The notes below the pieces were generated by a model. That model did no database searches, was not told the DNA's origin, and worked only from the letters and a program-made list of their open reading frames with translations. The position numbers and the translations under genes were made by a program. Positions 47,507-59,148 of a stretch of 64,000 bases of DNA are shown here, piece by piece. This DNA comes from Allodiplogaster sudhausi. Lineage: Eukaryota; Nematoda; Chromadorea; Rhabditida; Diplogasteridae. The stretch is taken from NCBI GenBank assembly GCA_945643635.1, contig CALZFC010000055.1:1569501-1633500 (forward strand), given 5' to 3'. Numbering within the stretch: position 1 is the first letter of the stretch; every line of letters begins with the position of its first letter.

Positions 47507-50500
47507 AAAGAACAGTAAAGAGAAATAAGGACAACGATGCACGAGCAAAGAAACGAAGGCATTAAAGTTGTGAAAGAATATGGGAAAGGAAATCCTTCTC
47601 GCCGACGGAGTCTTTCTGTCATTGTCAAAGATGACCTTTTTAACAGAATGCAAGTGAAGATGGAGAGATGTAAAATGCATAATTTTGTATAAGCTAAGCG
47701 AATAAAGTTGGGCAAAATCGAAGAGATGTTATTGCTCTTGTCCAATTAAAGTTCACGCGCGACTTTTCATGCCAAGAACCCCTCTAGACCCTTTCAAGGG
47801 CCCTTTCGGTCGTGCGAAAACGAGGCCACTCGGCAAAACATCCGGTGCACCTACAAAATAGCATGACGGGGTCGAAGGGGTCATCACATCTTTTTGACAG
47901 CTCCATTTGCATGGAAATAGGAATAAAGAAAGAGTCAGAAAGAGAGAAATAGAGAAGTGAATAGGAAGGGAGATCATGGAAAGTAGGGAAGATCATGAAT
48001 TGAATAAAACAAGTCCACAACATAAGATGTCGAAAGAGTTGTGACGGAGTCCATCCCGAGCATGATCCTGGCCTATTTAAATGCATGAGAATCAGCTGGG
48101 AGAAGGGCGGAGTCTGGCCATGGAAAGAAGTTATTCGCCGTGGAACAGCAAGAAAAGTGACTGCGAATAGTGGAACGGCGTTCTCTGATGGGGAGGAGAT
48201 AACCTGTGCATGACCTATTTGCACAAGAATATGTATTATGATGACTATCTCGACACTCTACTATCACACTAAAACGAGTTTGCATCTAACATCAGGTGTT
48301 CTTCCTCTTCTCTCTCTCTCTCTCTCACTCCTCCCTCTACTCTCTACCTCCTCTCTCGCTCTCTCTCTCCCTTCATCACGAAATGCAATAACGGGTCTTC
48401 AATAAAGAAAGAAAGGTAGAAGAACACAATGACAGCGATGCCCAGAGAGAGAAAAAAGACAAAATTTGTGTAAGACAAGAAGGCATATTTGGGTGTGACT
48501 ACATAAAAAGCGGGTTTTTTTTTGAAATTATGGCATAATAATGCGCAAAGATGTCAGAAGCATATTTCTCGAACTGGAAAGTGACAGTAATGGTCTGAAT
48601 TGGCATAAGTGTACATTGCCCTGTTTGAACGGTCGAATGAATATTCGGAAAGAGTTGAAGCAATGTACTTTAACTGAAAGACCTTCCAAATGGCCGTCCT
48701 TGCTGATTCAAGTCTCCTACAGAATCAATCTCAAATTGGAATTTACAGTTCATCCTCAATTTCATACGTTAAAAATTGACATTGAGAGGAAAAGCGAGAG
48801 ATTTGCATCGTCACGACACTCGATTATCATGCTAGGCCATCGTAAGGAAGGGGAGAGGAGGGGGAAAGGCTCAGGCCGGCGTCTTCCTCATCCCCTTTCT
48901 CTTCTCATTCAAAGCATCTTCAATTCATGTAAGGGGGAAAGAATCTGAGAAAAGAAGGGAAGAAGAGGAAGCTGCAGAGGAAAGAAGGTCCGCCACTTCA
49001 TGTGAAACCAGCGGAACTACACTCATCACTTTCTTCTTTCCAATAGATCAATTCTATTAATTCAAGCAAATATTAAACAGTAGCGCAAATGAAATGAAAA
49101 ATGACAGAGGCGCGGATCTCTTATCTACTCAATGACCTTTTAATCAAGGCTCAGATTCCAAAGAGAAGAGGCTAAATAAACAAGAAGATGAAAGGGAGTT
49201 AGGAACTGAAAGATAGAGAAGGAGAGAGAGAGAAATGAAGAGAGCCAAGTAGCCTTAAGACGGGGGAACTATCTGTGAGGATCTGCTTCTCGCACAACAG
49301 GTAACTCGAGTTCTTTCTGGCTGATAATGCAAGAAAAATTAGGTAGCCGGAAAGATAGCAGCCTCGTCTGTTTTTGAATAACAAGATGGGCAGAAGCAGA
49401 AAGAAAGTGACTTGGGAGTCCATCTCTTCCTTCTCAACACTCAGAAGGAATGGAACGGCCAACACTACTCTTGTTTTCTCTAAGCACTACTTGGACTAAG
49501 CATGCTGGAAGGCTCCCATAAGTCCAGAATGAGAGAATGGAAACAATGGCAGGGATTTTATAAATTCTGATTGATATGAAGCTCACGAAAAGAACGCTGA
49601 GAGAAAGAAGGCGGATGAAAACATTGGAGAGTCGGAGCGAGAAAAAGAGAGAGAGAGAGAGAGTGTGTGAGAGAGAGGAGAGAGAGAAAGTGAGCAAGAT
49701 AAGTATGTAGATAGGAGAAGGGAGGATTCCCAAAGTGGATTTACCTTCAAGCTTGGGTAGAGGGCCAATTGTTCTCGGAGGGCTTATATTCAATGAAAGT
49801 CTCAGTGTCTCTTCTCATCGCATGCTCTCTCTCCTCTTCTATTCAAGTCTCTGCGTCTCTTCTCTTCGCATGCTCTCTAACTGACGTGGTCTCTTCTTCA
49901 ACACCATCCCATTCTCTCAAGCGATTGGCACATTTTATTTGATAAAAGGAGACGTCCGGATGGAAGGGAGCGGAGAAGGCCTCTTACGACGTAAACGAGG
50001 CTCCCGCTCTTTCTCTCTCGTTCTCTCTCTCGCTCTCGTTCTCGGTACACTCTTTCTTTTTCTCTTCTCGCATTTTCTCTGCTTGACTCTCTTTCTCTCT
50101 CTCTCTTTCTCTTTCTATCTCTCTCTTCTCTGTTATCTGCGTTCAATCTGTTTTATCACAAGGAACAGACAGATAGGACGATGCTAACGTCGTTCTCTCT
50201 AATAGTCTACACTGAAGGCAGAAGAACTTGCACCCAAGAAGTCATCTTACTCGTGAAGGAAATGGACAAGACAGTAACCAGAGATGAAAATGTCGTTCTC
50301 CTATGAAGGAGAGGAATTTTAAAACAAAATTCAGAAAGGCAGGAATAAGCTCGAGCTTGCTGTTAATTGTAGTCAGCAAAGATTCAAGAGTTCAATCGTA
50401 GGAAAAGATCGGACCATAATAAAGAACATTCCTGTTTGACATTTAATTAGCGAATGTTATTAACGTGCCACGTACCTTTCAACATCAAACCTTATAATCT

Positions 50501-50684
50501 TATAAATAAATGAAAAGACAAAAGGGTCAGGGAAAATCAAGCGAGCAATGAATCGTGAAATGTTTAACGAGTCGAACGGGAAAAACAGACGAGGAGTTGA
50601 TGGCTCACCGGGCGTGGATTTGTAACTGGGAAGGCAAGAGGAAAGAAAGAAGATACGAGAGCGAGGGAGTACGAGAGAGAGAGG

Positions 50685-50739
<55 letters not shown>

Positions 50740-53700
50740 AGAGGCAGAGAAGCAGAGGAGAGTTCTTGTGACAGAAGGGAGTTGACGTCAAGAGACACAA
50801 AAGCTGAACATGGCCAGCAATCAGTGAATGGGTGTGCTAGGTTGTAATTCGCCCTGAGGGGGAGGTGATTGATTGGAACGACAAGGGATCTGTCATTCTT
50901 CAGCCAATGGAGGGAGAGCCAATATGACATTGGAGAGTAAGCTATGAAAGATAATAACCGGTATAAATATCGGTACTTCTCTACCGAGAAGCCCCTGTCG
51001 AGAACCCATTAAAGGAGACCTTAAGGGAAAAACTCCTACCACGAAGTCCCTGACGGATTTGGACGGAATGATAAAAAGTACGGAGGAAAGAATCAAAAGA
51101 AATGGTGCTACTGCCCCTTGCCTCTCTCCCCAGAAACTTGTGGTTTGCACCACTGCCAGGTGAGGCTACGTGTGAAGAAAAACCCGGCCAATGTTGGTTG
51201 CGCGCACCATATGTATGCAATTCATGGTCATGACTCGGTTGGCCTAAGCGGCCACAGCATTGCTATGTCAAAAGTTTTTGAAAATGGCGGGAAAATAAAA
51301 TATTTGGGAATTCAAAGTAGAAAACAGTGTTAGTTTCCTCAGGGCATGAAGGTTTTTGTGACTTCGGGACATTTGCAATCAATGTTTCTAGCACAACCCG
51401 ACCAAATAAGGCGAAAAAAACAAGGCACTATTTATTCGCCTCGGACCTCCTTTAAGAACATTTTGGGAAGGAAGTGTTGGCCAAGACACTAAGGTTAGAT
51501 AACAAATCTACAGTACCTTTTTTCCTCAGCTTCTCTACGTTTAATAACCTTTACCCGTCCAAAGGGGGGAAGATTGTCTTCCTAGAATAAATATACTCCG
51601 AAGAATGAATTGCTGATGCCAACGCAGGGTGAAGTTGAGAAAATGTGATTGGGAGGGCAGCTGAGTGTTGTGACCCTGAGCGAGAATGAACGAGGTGTAC
51701 CATGAATGGGTTTGGTTGGGGGGGGGGGGAAGGAGGTGTCTCTGTCCATTCCATGCAAACCGGTTGGACTGGAGTGAGCTTCTCCTCGGCTAACTGATTA
51801 AGTCTTCCCCTTCTCTCCCTCCAAATTGCATGTGCTCTCCTCATTCAATCAATGACACGCCGCCATTCACATTTATTGCATCTACGCTCCCGATGAAGTT
51901 GTCCTCCGACAAAGAGTAGTAGTATAGGGTGAGTGAGAGAAGAGAGATAGAGAAGAGAGATAGAGAAGAGAGAGAGAGAGGGAGAAGAGAGAGAGAGAGA
52001 GGGGGAGAAGAGAGAGAAGAGAAAGAGATGGAGAAGAGAGAGAGGAGACGATAGAGGAACCAAATGAGTGTCGCTCTCTGGCGAGCTCTAGACAACTTCC
52101 CGATTCTGTTGCTGCTATCGCCCTCGACTAATGGACAGAAATCACGCATGAATTCTCAAGGAGAAGAGAAAAAACACGGCTGCCAGGGGATAAAAGAGAT
52201 GCTTTCTCATATGAAAATAAAAAAGGAAAACAAGCCTTTCATATTTCTCAACCATTTATATGTATGTTATATAGGAAATGACTAACTAGAACTGTATAAC
52301 TGTGAGGAACTAAACAGCAGCTATAACAGAATTCTGCAGAGAGCAGGTGCTTCTCGCAATGGAAGAAGGAAGGCTACCAATTCACGGAAGTGGAGATTGC
52401 AAAGGCAAGAACCCTCAGCCTTCACAACTATTTCAGTCTTTTTACAATTCTGACATTTACCTTTCAAGAGCGTAGAACACTTTCGCTGTTTTAACGACTT
52501 TGGCGCAGACATTTCAATTTTGTTGAAGGATCACAAAAATGAGAGAGCTGTAAAGTGAAAGGGATGAACCGTGAAACGGCGAGAATTCCCTGCACGCGAT
52601 GGACGTAGCCGTCGAAATGGACGAATCCTCCAGCACTTTTTATCCGCCGCGTCTCGGCCGCCTTCAACTTACTCCAATTATCACTCTTTTTATCTTTTGA
52701 TTTGTGGCTGTAAATGGGTGACAGACTGGAACAGGCAGATACCCTCTTGGCAGAGAGCAACGTCCTATACAAACCCCTGGCTCATAATGTTTACCCAACC
52801 TAATTCCAGACGTCAAGAAGAACACTCCCTTATGTTGCCCTCGAACATGAAATTTGACACGCGTAAGTGCACATGAAACAGCTGAGTGCTCGTCTTTCAA
52901 TGAGACTTTTGTTTTTGAAAGATGCAAAATGAATGCGAGATTAATGTAATTGATTGTAAACGAAGCAGACATCATTGGGTTTATGGTCGTCGGAGAGCGG
53001 GAAGGGCCGGCCGTGGAAGTCAGCTGCAACTGCCCGCGAGTCGCCCACTGAGATGACTGTCAGATAACGCGACTGCTCCACAATCGCCGCGATGAGAGTC
53101 GAGCCTGCCATGGATGGTCTTGAAGATCTTCCACCCGAGTGAGTCACTGACCAGTCAGAGATGTCTGAGAAGAGTCCAATCGTGAGATCGCATCGTCTAT
53201 GTTATGCACCTCAGTCACCAGCGCCTAGGCATAACAATAATAGCCACAACTCTATTGTCGACAACAATAATAAATTTACTTTTAGCAAATGTACTCTTTG
53301 TTAAGAGAAAAGATACATATGTACATACATATATTTATACCCGACATTCAACCACAGGATGAAAAGGTCATGTTTATTAAACCCATTAAAATTTTACTTT
53401 TTTTAAAAATTGTAATACGAAAGTGAGATTGAATGAGAACCTCGCTGATGGGATCATCATCACTGGAGAGCAGAGATTCGTCGGAATGTCTCCAGCCGAT
53501 GCTGGCGATTCGACTTCTCTTGCGGATGCTGCCACTGCCAGAGTAGCACCGCAGCAGTCTCTCCCTCACGGCTCTCGCGAAGTTCGTCTCCAGATATTCA
53601 CTCACGAACTGGACAAGAAAGACTCATCTCCCTCCTTTTCTCTCTCTCTCACTCTTGTCTGACGAACTGGCAGCAATTTCTTTCTTTTCCAAGGGAGATA

Positions 53701-55639
53701 TGAGCCAGACTGTGCGAGTTGATTGGCACAAATTTATATATGAATTCACGCGTTCTGTACGTACATATATAGGAGTAGGCGCTTCCTTTTCTCTATTTCT
53801 CCTTTCCCGCTCTCTCTCTCACTCTACCTCTGGCACCCAGGATATTCTCTGTTTCTCTATTTCTCTTTCCCTCTTTATGCAGTCTCTCTCTCCGAACCTC
53901 TGGATGTTTCTCTCTCTACAGTCTCTCTCTCTCTCTGACTCTCTGGATATATTTCTCTCTCTAGAGTCTCTCTCTTTCTCTCTGTCTGTCTCTGTCTGTC
54001 TGTCTCTCTCTCTCTGAAGTCTCTCTGTCTAACCTCTCCACCATGGCCGTCGAAGATGCCAAAGATGGAAATGTTGTGGTTGGGGTCATTCATGAAGTGC
54101 ATACGGTCTTCCATGTATGACCGGAATCCTTGCGCAGCGCAGAGTGAGAAGTTCTTGTGTTTGTACGTCCAGAATTCTTCTAAAGCGATCCATTTACTAA
54201 AATCTCGATTCACAACAATGTTCTCAGTTCAATTCTCTCTCTCTATCATATTGCAAGGATTTTTAAATCCTTTTGCAGTTTACTATAAATGTGGTCACAT
54301 CATATATTTCAATGGTGTAATAAATTATTCGTCATCAGCTTATCTGCAGTGCGTTGTGAATTTTGTTTTTGAAAATCTTTTAAGCAAGCGAGTGCTTGAG
54401 ACATGAAAACAAATGGTAAGCAACTCGAGCCTCCCCAGTGATCTTCTTTGTTATCTCATCTTCTCTCTTGAGTGTTCTTCGCTTCTTGCTGACCATGCGG
54501 CTCCTCTTCACACACCCGCCGTTAGGTTCTTTCCTTCTCTCTCTCTCTTTCTACTTTTCTCTTTCTCTCTCGTTTTTACATATCCATTTTCTTGCTCTCT
54601 CTCTCTCTCTCGCTCTTGCTTTCATTTCACGAGAACAACTGTTACTCCGGCATCTCCAGAGCGAGCGAATGGCGAAAACACTTTCTCACTATAATGCGAA
54701 TTCTAGAGAGAAGAAAGAAACAGAGAAGTTGATTTCAGCTGTACCTAAGGTGGAAGAAGGAGAAGAAGAGGAAACAGATGGAGAAGAGTGTGAAAGGGAT
54801 GGGCGACTGTCAAAAAAAGAATGGAAAAGGGCAGCGATCCCACTTCAACACGTGGTCTCCGAAATATCACGTCGTTATGTCGAGGACAGAGAAAAGGAGA
54901 GAGAGATCAAGAGAGAGAGCGAGGGAGAGAGAGAGAGATAAAGAGGGAGAGTGAGTGAGAGAGAGAAAAAAGAGAGAAAATAGAGATAGATTAGGAAAAA
55001 GCTTCGATGAGGCATAAAGATGCTTCTAGCCTCAGGCAATCCTTTATCCCAGTTCTCTTTATCCCGAATTGCAAGAGTCTTTGTCATTTCTTCCCAGGCC
55101 AAGCCAACAGCAGCGGGTTTTGTTATCATCCGGCCTCGTGAGCCCGTGCTTGTTTTGTTGAAGACTGACTCGATTTGCGAATGTCGGAGAAGCCGATGTC
55201 GATGAAGGTCGGGGGGTCGAAGGCGGCTGCGTGGGACATGTCGAGAGACTCCAGGTGCCGACCCTGGCAAGGATTCTTCATCTTTAATCTTCTCAGCTAT
55301 CAGAACTCTGATAGATAAGAGTAATGCAAAGAGTGGAAAGGAACCTGAAGTAGCGGCCGACATTCTTCTGCTACATACATTACGTATGCATAGAGACAGA
55401 CGCAGAGGATTGCCAACTAAACGAAGAGCTGCATATTTCAATTCAATCAAAGATAAAGTCAACTCTTTTTTACCACCAATGATACTCCAACAAACCTCAA
55501 TCGTTTCAAATCGGAGGAAGATGAATCGGAGCATACGGTAGCGCATGAAGAGAGAGCCGCAGGACAGAAGAGAGAGCATTATGATGATTCGGGGAGAGGG
55601 CGTCATCAGCAGAAGAGAAGAAGACTTGCATGAGGTCAT
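45589..55639 (-). CDS. PPM1L: Membrane-anchored PP2C serine/threonine phosphatase (PPM1L-like)
   Basis: Eleven exons close in frame to 409 residues: 55639-55496, 55416-55345, 55263-55170, 54179-54034, 53608-53441, 53224-53152, 53104-52971, 52667-52570, 47165-47076, 46992-46912, 45718-45589. PP2C enzymes are Mn/Mg-dependent Ser/Thr phosphatases; PPM1L acts at the ER and on stress-kinase signalling. The N-terminus has a hydrophobic anchor (MLSLLSCGSLFMRYRMLRFI, then LAILCVCLYAYVMYV), as in PPM1L. The catalytic domain shows YMEDRM, FGIFDGHGGE (metal-binding Asp), LTVISVGDSRAV, PLSDDHKPND, RRIKSAGGFV, RVQGILAVSR, IVGTDGFWDVVSNDEAV and the last strand STDNVSVLFIRLW. A Ser/Arg-rich insert (SGSIRKRSRIASIGWRHSDE) after FDGHGGE makes it longer than the human protein (about 360). 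The intron between 52570 and 47165 is 5.4 kb, unusually long for this window. Confidence 0.93.
47454..47506. repeat. (GA)n microsatellite in a PP2C intron
   Basis: Uninterrupted gaga with one aaag change. Similar tracts in the same 5.4-kb intron lie near 48310 (CT), 49640 (GA), 50090 (CT), 50690 (GA) and 51965 (GA). Confidence 0.9.
52321..52512 (-). CDS. Possible nested gene or exon with CxxC...CxC zinc-binding pattern
   Basis: Inside the 5.4-kb PP2C intron and on the same strand, a Met-initiated frame reads MSAPKSLKQRKC, then KCQNCKKTEIVVKAEG and SCLCNLHFREL. The Cys pairs and the hydrophobic FREL segment recall the N-terminal zinc-binding part of CTU2/Ncs2 tRNA-thiolation proteins (CxxCK...FCxxCF). 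A splice donor (gtagcc) follows FREL, so the visible coding part may be only 52512 to about 52379. Downstream exons are not clear. The call rests on a short motif and could be wrong. Confidence 0.3.
   Translation of the reverse strand: MSAPKSLKQRKCSTLLKGKCQNCKKTEIVVKAEGSCLCNLHFRELVAFLLPLREAPALCRILL
53815..54020. repeat. (CT)-rich degenerate tract
   Basis: Repeated ctctctct, gtctgtctgtct and similar units in the intron between PP2C exons 4 and 5. It generates spurious frames on both strands. Confidence 0.85.
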
Positions 55640-56374
55640 TGCCTGGAACAGAAAATTATTATGTCTTATTATCAGATCAGAATGACGCTCGTGTAAAACG
55701 GACTGATGGAAGTCACGTAATTCGACGAGTACTCTACCGACAACAAAACCTTGCTCACCTCCACTGAATGGCTGAAGAAGAGCAAAGGGGAGGGGGTGGA
55801 AGAGTGATTAATGAGATGATGATACTACTAGAATCGTTCGTTGTGCCACAAACGCAACAGCCGGGGAAGACCGTTGGTCGGGTCGGTGAGCACTTGGCAT
55901 GAAGTGAAGAGGAATGAGAGGAGGGAGGTGGGGAGGGAAAGAGAAACACCATGCCAGCGAGAGAGAGAGAGAGAGAGTCAAGAAAGATAAGAAAAAGAGA
56001 GAAAGAAACAAGAAATAAGTGACAGTGACGAGCGCCGACAGCTTCCTCACCAAATGAATTTCCGCTGTCTCTCTGGATCTTTGTTCCAGAGGAAGAAGTG
56101 GTCAGAAAGTAAGTGAACTAGTATGATAATTATTAGTTATTCATATACATAGTTGAAGCCGAGAAAGAGGTAACCGTGAAGCCCACAGAAGATCTTGCAC
56201 ATTTCAGCTCAGTAGAAGTTCTCATGTGGAGGGCGGAAGAGGAACACGAGGCTTTTATCTTCTAATCTTCCATTTACATTCTTCCGTTCTCTCCTATCAG
56301 CGTGCTCTTTTAATCTTTTTAACATGTGGCCAGCCAGTTGTTGTTTGTTAGTCAGAAGCCATGGGAAAATACCC

Positions 56375-56655
56375 GCCCTAACTGTGCCTAGGCCGTCTTG
56401 ACTGAAAGTCACAGCAAAAGAGAAACCCGCATATGCTAGGTTGCAACAGCTGGAAGTAAGTTGTCTGCTGGCCAGAAGTGACAGCTTTGCGCAGTGGCGA
56501 TAACGTGACCAATGAGGCTTAGCCGAGGTGCGTTTATTGCTGGTTGAAAACTTTTCCCAATTACCCGCTATGGCTCCTGAAACATGGATGCCATATGCAA
56601 TTTTTGAACGCCCGAAGGGGCAATAATTGTGGAATATATTTGGCGTTGACTCGTT
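56375..56655. repeat. Dispersed repeat R, uninterrupted copy (empty site)
   Basis: Reverse-complement match to the flanks of the 41.1-41.9 kb Harbinger-like element, joined without interruption at a single taa (56520-56522 region, read cttagcc on +). A further part near gcgggtatttt is shared. There is a Met-initiated minus frame across it, but the duplicated copy does not preserve it over its length. Confidence 0.8.
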
Positions 56656-57138
56656 CTCGGAAAATATAACTGATATGTGCACGTATTATCCTTTGAAAAG
56701 TAAGAGTATAATTTTGTAAAAAAAACGGAAGTCATTTTCCGCATCATTCTTTTAATCACTACCATCTTATTAACACAGCAATGCGAAAACTCGAACCTCA
56801 TTGCCAAACCGCAGTTAAACTAATATCAGTTGCCCTATCATTTCAGGCTGCTTATCTGTTTCATAGCTGACTGTTCCAACTATCTATTCTCTTCATTCGC
56901 CCATATACATATATTTGCCAGTTTACTGATACTAAAACATTCAATCGAACAATTTATGAGCAGGAGGGTAATTAGAATAGAATGGAAAGGACGGGAAAGG
57001 GAATGAATACTGTCGGAGTGAGAGGCCTAAACATAGGTTTCGGAGGGGTGACTGTAGGAGAAAGCGCCGTCACTCAGAAACTTTTTACAGAGTGGGAGGA
57101 GGCACTGGGGCAGACGACTTCTGAAGAGGGAGAACCAT

Positions 57139-57140
57139 AA

Positions 57141-57222
<82 letters not shown>
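57139..57222. repeat. (GA)n microsatellite
   Basis: Long gaga tract with two gcgagag interruptions, starting a few bases beyond the stop codon of the ankyrin/PH-like gene. Confidence 0.92.
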
Positions 57223-57226
<4 letters not shown>

Positions 57227-57229
57227 AAG

Positions 57230-58901
57230 CTAAGACATACGCGAGAGAGCGGGAGAGGGAGGCTCGAGGAACTCACTCAGAGAAGCCGACTGCTCACGCA
57301 TGATTCTGCATTCCAGCTGACGACGGCGGACACCGACTGAGATGGTCGACTGGCGGATTGAGAGACTGCGAAGGAAGAGAGAGAGACAGAGATAGAAAGG
57401 GAGAGAGAGGGATGAGAAAGGATAGAGAGAGAGAGAGGAGAGAGAGAGAAAGAGATGAGAAAAGAGAGAGAGAGAGAGAAAGAGATGAGAAAAGAGAGAG
57501 AGAGAGAAAGAGATGAGAAAAGAGAAAGAGAGAGGGAGAGAGAGAGACGGAGAGAGCGAGAGAGAGAGGGAGAAAGGAAAGACCGTACTCTTCGTTGTCG
57601 TCGTGAGCGAAGAATCCGGACCGACTGGACTCCTCTTCCCCCTCCTCGAATCCGTCAGGAACCTCCTCCTGGACACGGCCAATCTTGGACAGACGAGGAA
57701 GCGGGAAAGGATTGCGAGAGGGAAGAGAACCGAAGGAGTCGAACTCCTTCCTTCCCTCAAATACATGCTGAATACTTAGGAATGTAATTTGTGGTTCATT
57801 TACAGATTTGGAAGACACAAACAGATCCGTGGCGACGAAGAGGAAGAGAATGGTGAGAGGAAGAAGAGTGAACGGGAATGAGAGAGGGAGCAGAGAGGGG
57901 AGGCTGAGGGCCAGAGACACAAAGAGCCGGAGAACGGTGGGGCAGTCGACCCATCTGCAAGCATATTCTTATTCCGCTAATAAAAAGTGAATATGAAGAT
58001 AGCCGAATCGATAGAAGGAAGAGTCGCATGGGAACGAAGAGTTCGAAGGATTCTGATAACACGGAACCTCCAATCAAGGATTGCAGATCCATTTTTAACT
58101 CTTGTAATAAATTACATATATCAGATTACTGTCATCTGATATATGTAATTCATGGATGTCTTACGGTAACGTTGAGCTGGTCGTTGGAACGACGGAGCGA
58201 CTTGGCGAGGCAGGCAGAGTTCTCGAGGATGGGGACATCCGGCTCAGCTGGCAGGGAAGAGCGGGCGATTACAGTATCCTTCAGGAAATGGAATTCTGTT
58301 CGACTACAAGAATTGGTAGGAAAAGAGACTTGAAGAGTGTCAGAATCGCTGGAAGAGTCGGAATGCTCGCGGCTCTCAGGAAGACTGCATCGACTGGCAG
58401 TCCTCTCCGTCTCCTCTCCTTCTCTACTTCTCTCACTCTCTTCTCCCTCTCTACTTCTCTCACTCTCTTCTCCCTTTCTAGTTCTCTCATTCTCTTCTCC
58501 ATTTCTTCGTTCTTCTTCTCAATGTGGTTGTGAGCACAAGTGATCATAGCTGAAATAAAGATTATAAGTATTTACATCAAATATCAGAAGTTGAAGATAA
58601 GAAAACGGACGCTGAGAGAGAACTGGACGGGTGGGCGTGGCCTGGAAGGCATGAGTCAGCTGAGAAATCCACTGATCGGCCTGCTTCGCATTCAGCGACA
58701 AGTTGACCGTGCCGAAGGAGAAGCGAAGTTTCACTTCCCAATTCTCAAGGAAAAGTGAGTTCTTCTCTGGAAAGAAACGTTTCCTGTTGGGACTGACGCG
58801 GGATGAATCGGAGTGGTCCTTCTTGGCTGATCGAGACTGGATGAGAAGATCAGTCGCCGTCGACAGCTTCAGGACATGGCCTAGAAATAAAGAGAGAGAG
58901 C

Positions 58902-58949
<48 letters not shown>

Positions 58950-58986
58950 ACGGGAGAGAGAAAAAAGAGAGAGGGAGAAAGAGAGG

Positions 58987-59079
<93 letters not shown>

Positions 59080-59103
59080 AGAGAGAGAGAGAGAGAGAGA
59101 GAG

Positions 59104-59148
<45 letters not shown>

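Larger units (their letters stand above)
55640..57229. other. Spacer upstream of PP2C
   Basis: Contains a (GA) tract (55955-55978), the empty copy of dispersed repeat R (about 56375-56655) and the (GA) tract 57139-57222. No exon is supported. The PP2C promoter should lie at its left end. Confidence 0.5.

Noticed and set aside
48541..48948. A 135-codon plus-strand frame within the PP2C intron
   Set aside because: No recognisable domain, no splice context and lies opposite the host gene; treated as chance.
54875..55639. A single 254-codon exon at the PP2C 5' end
   Set aside because: The frame crosses two introns by chance. Splitting it into exons 55639-55496, 55416-55345 and 55263-55170 gives correct phases to the catalytic domain.
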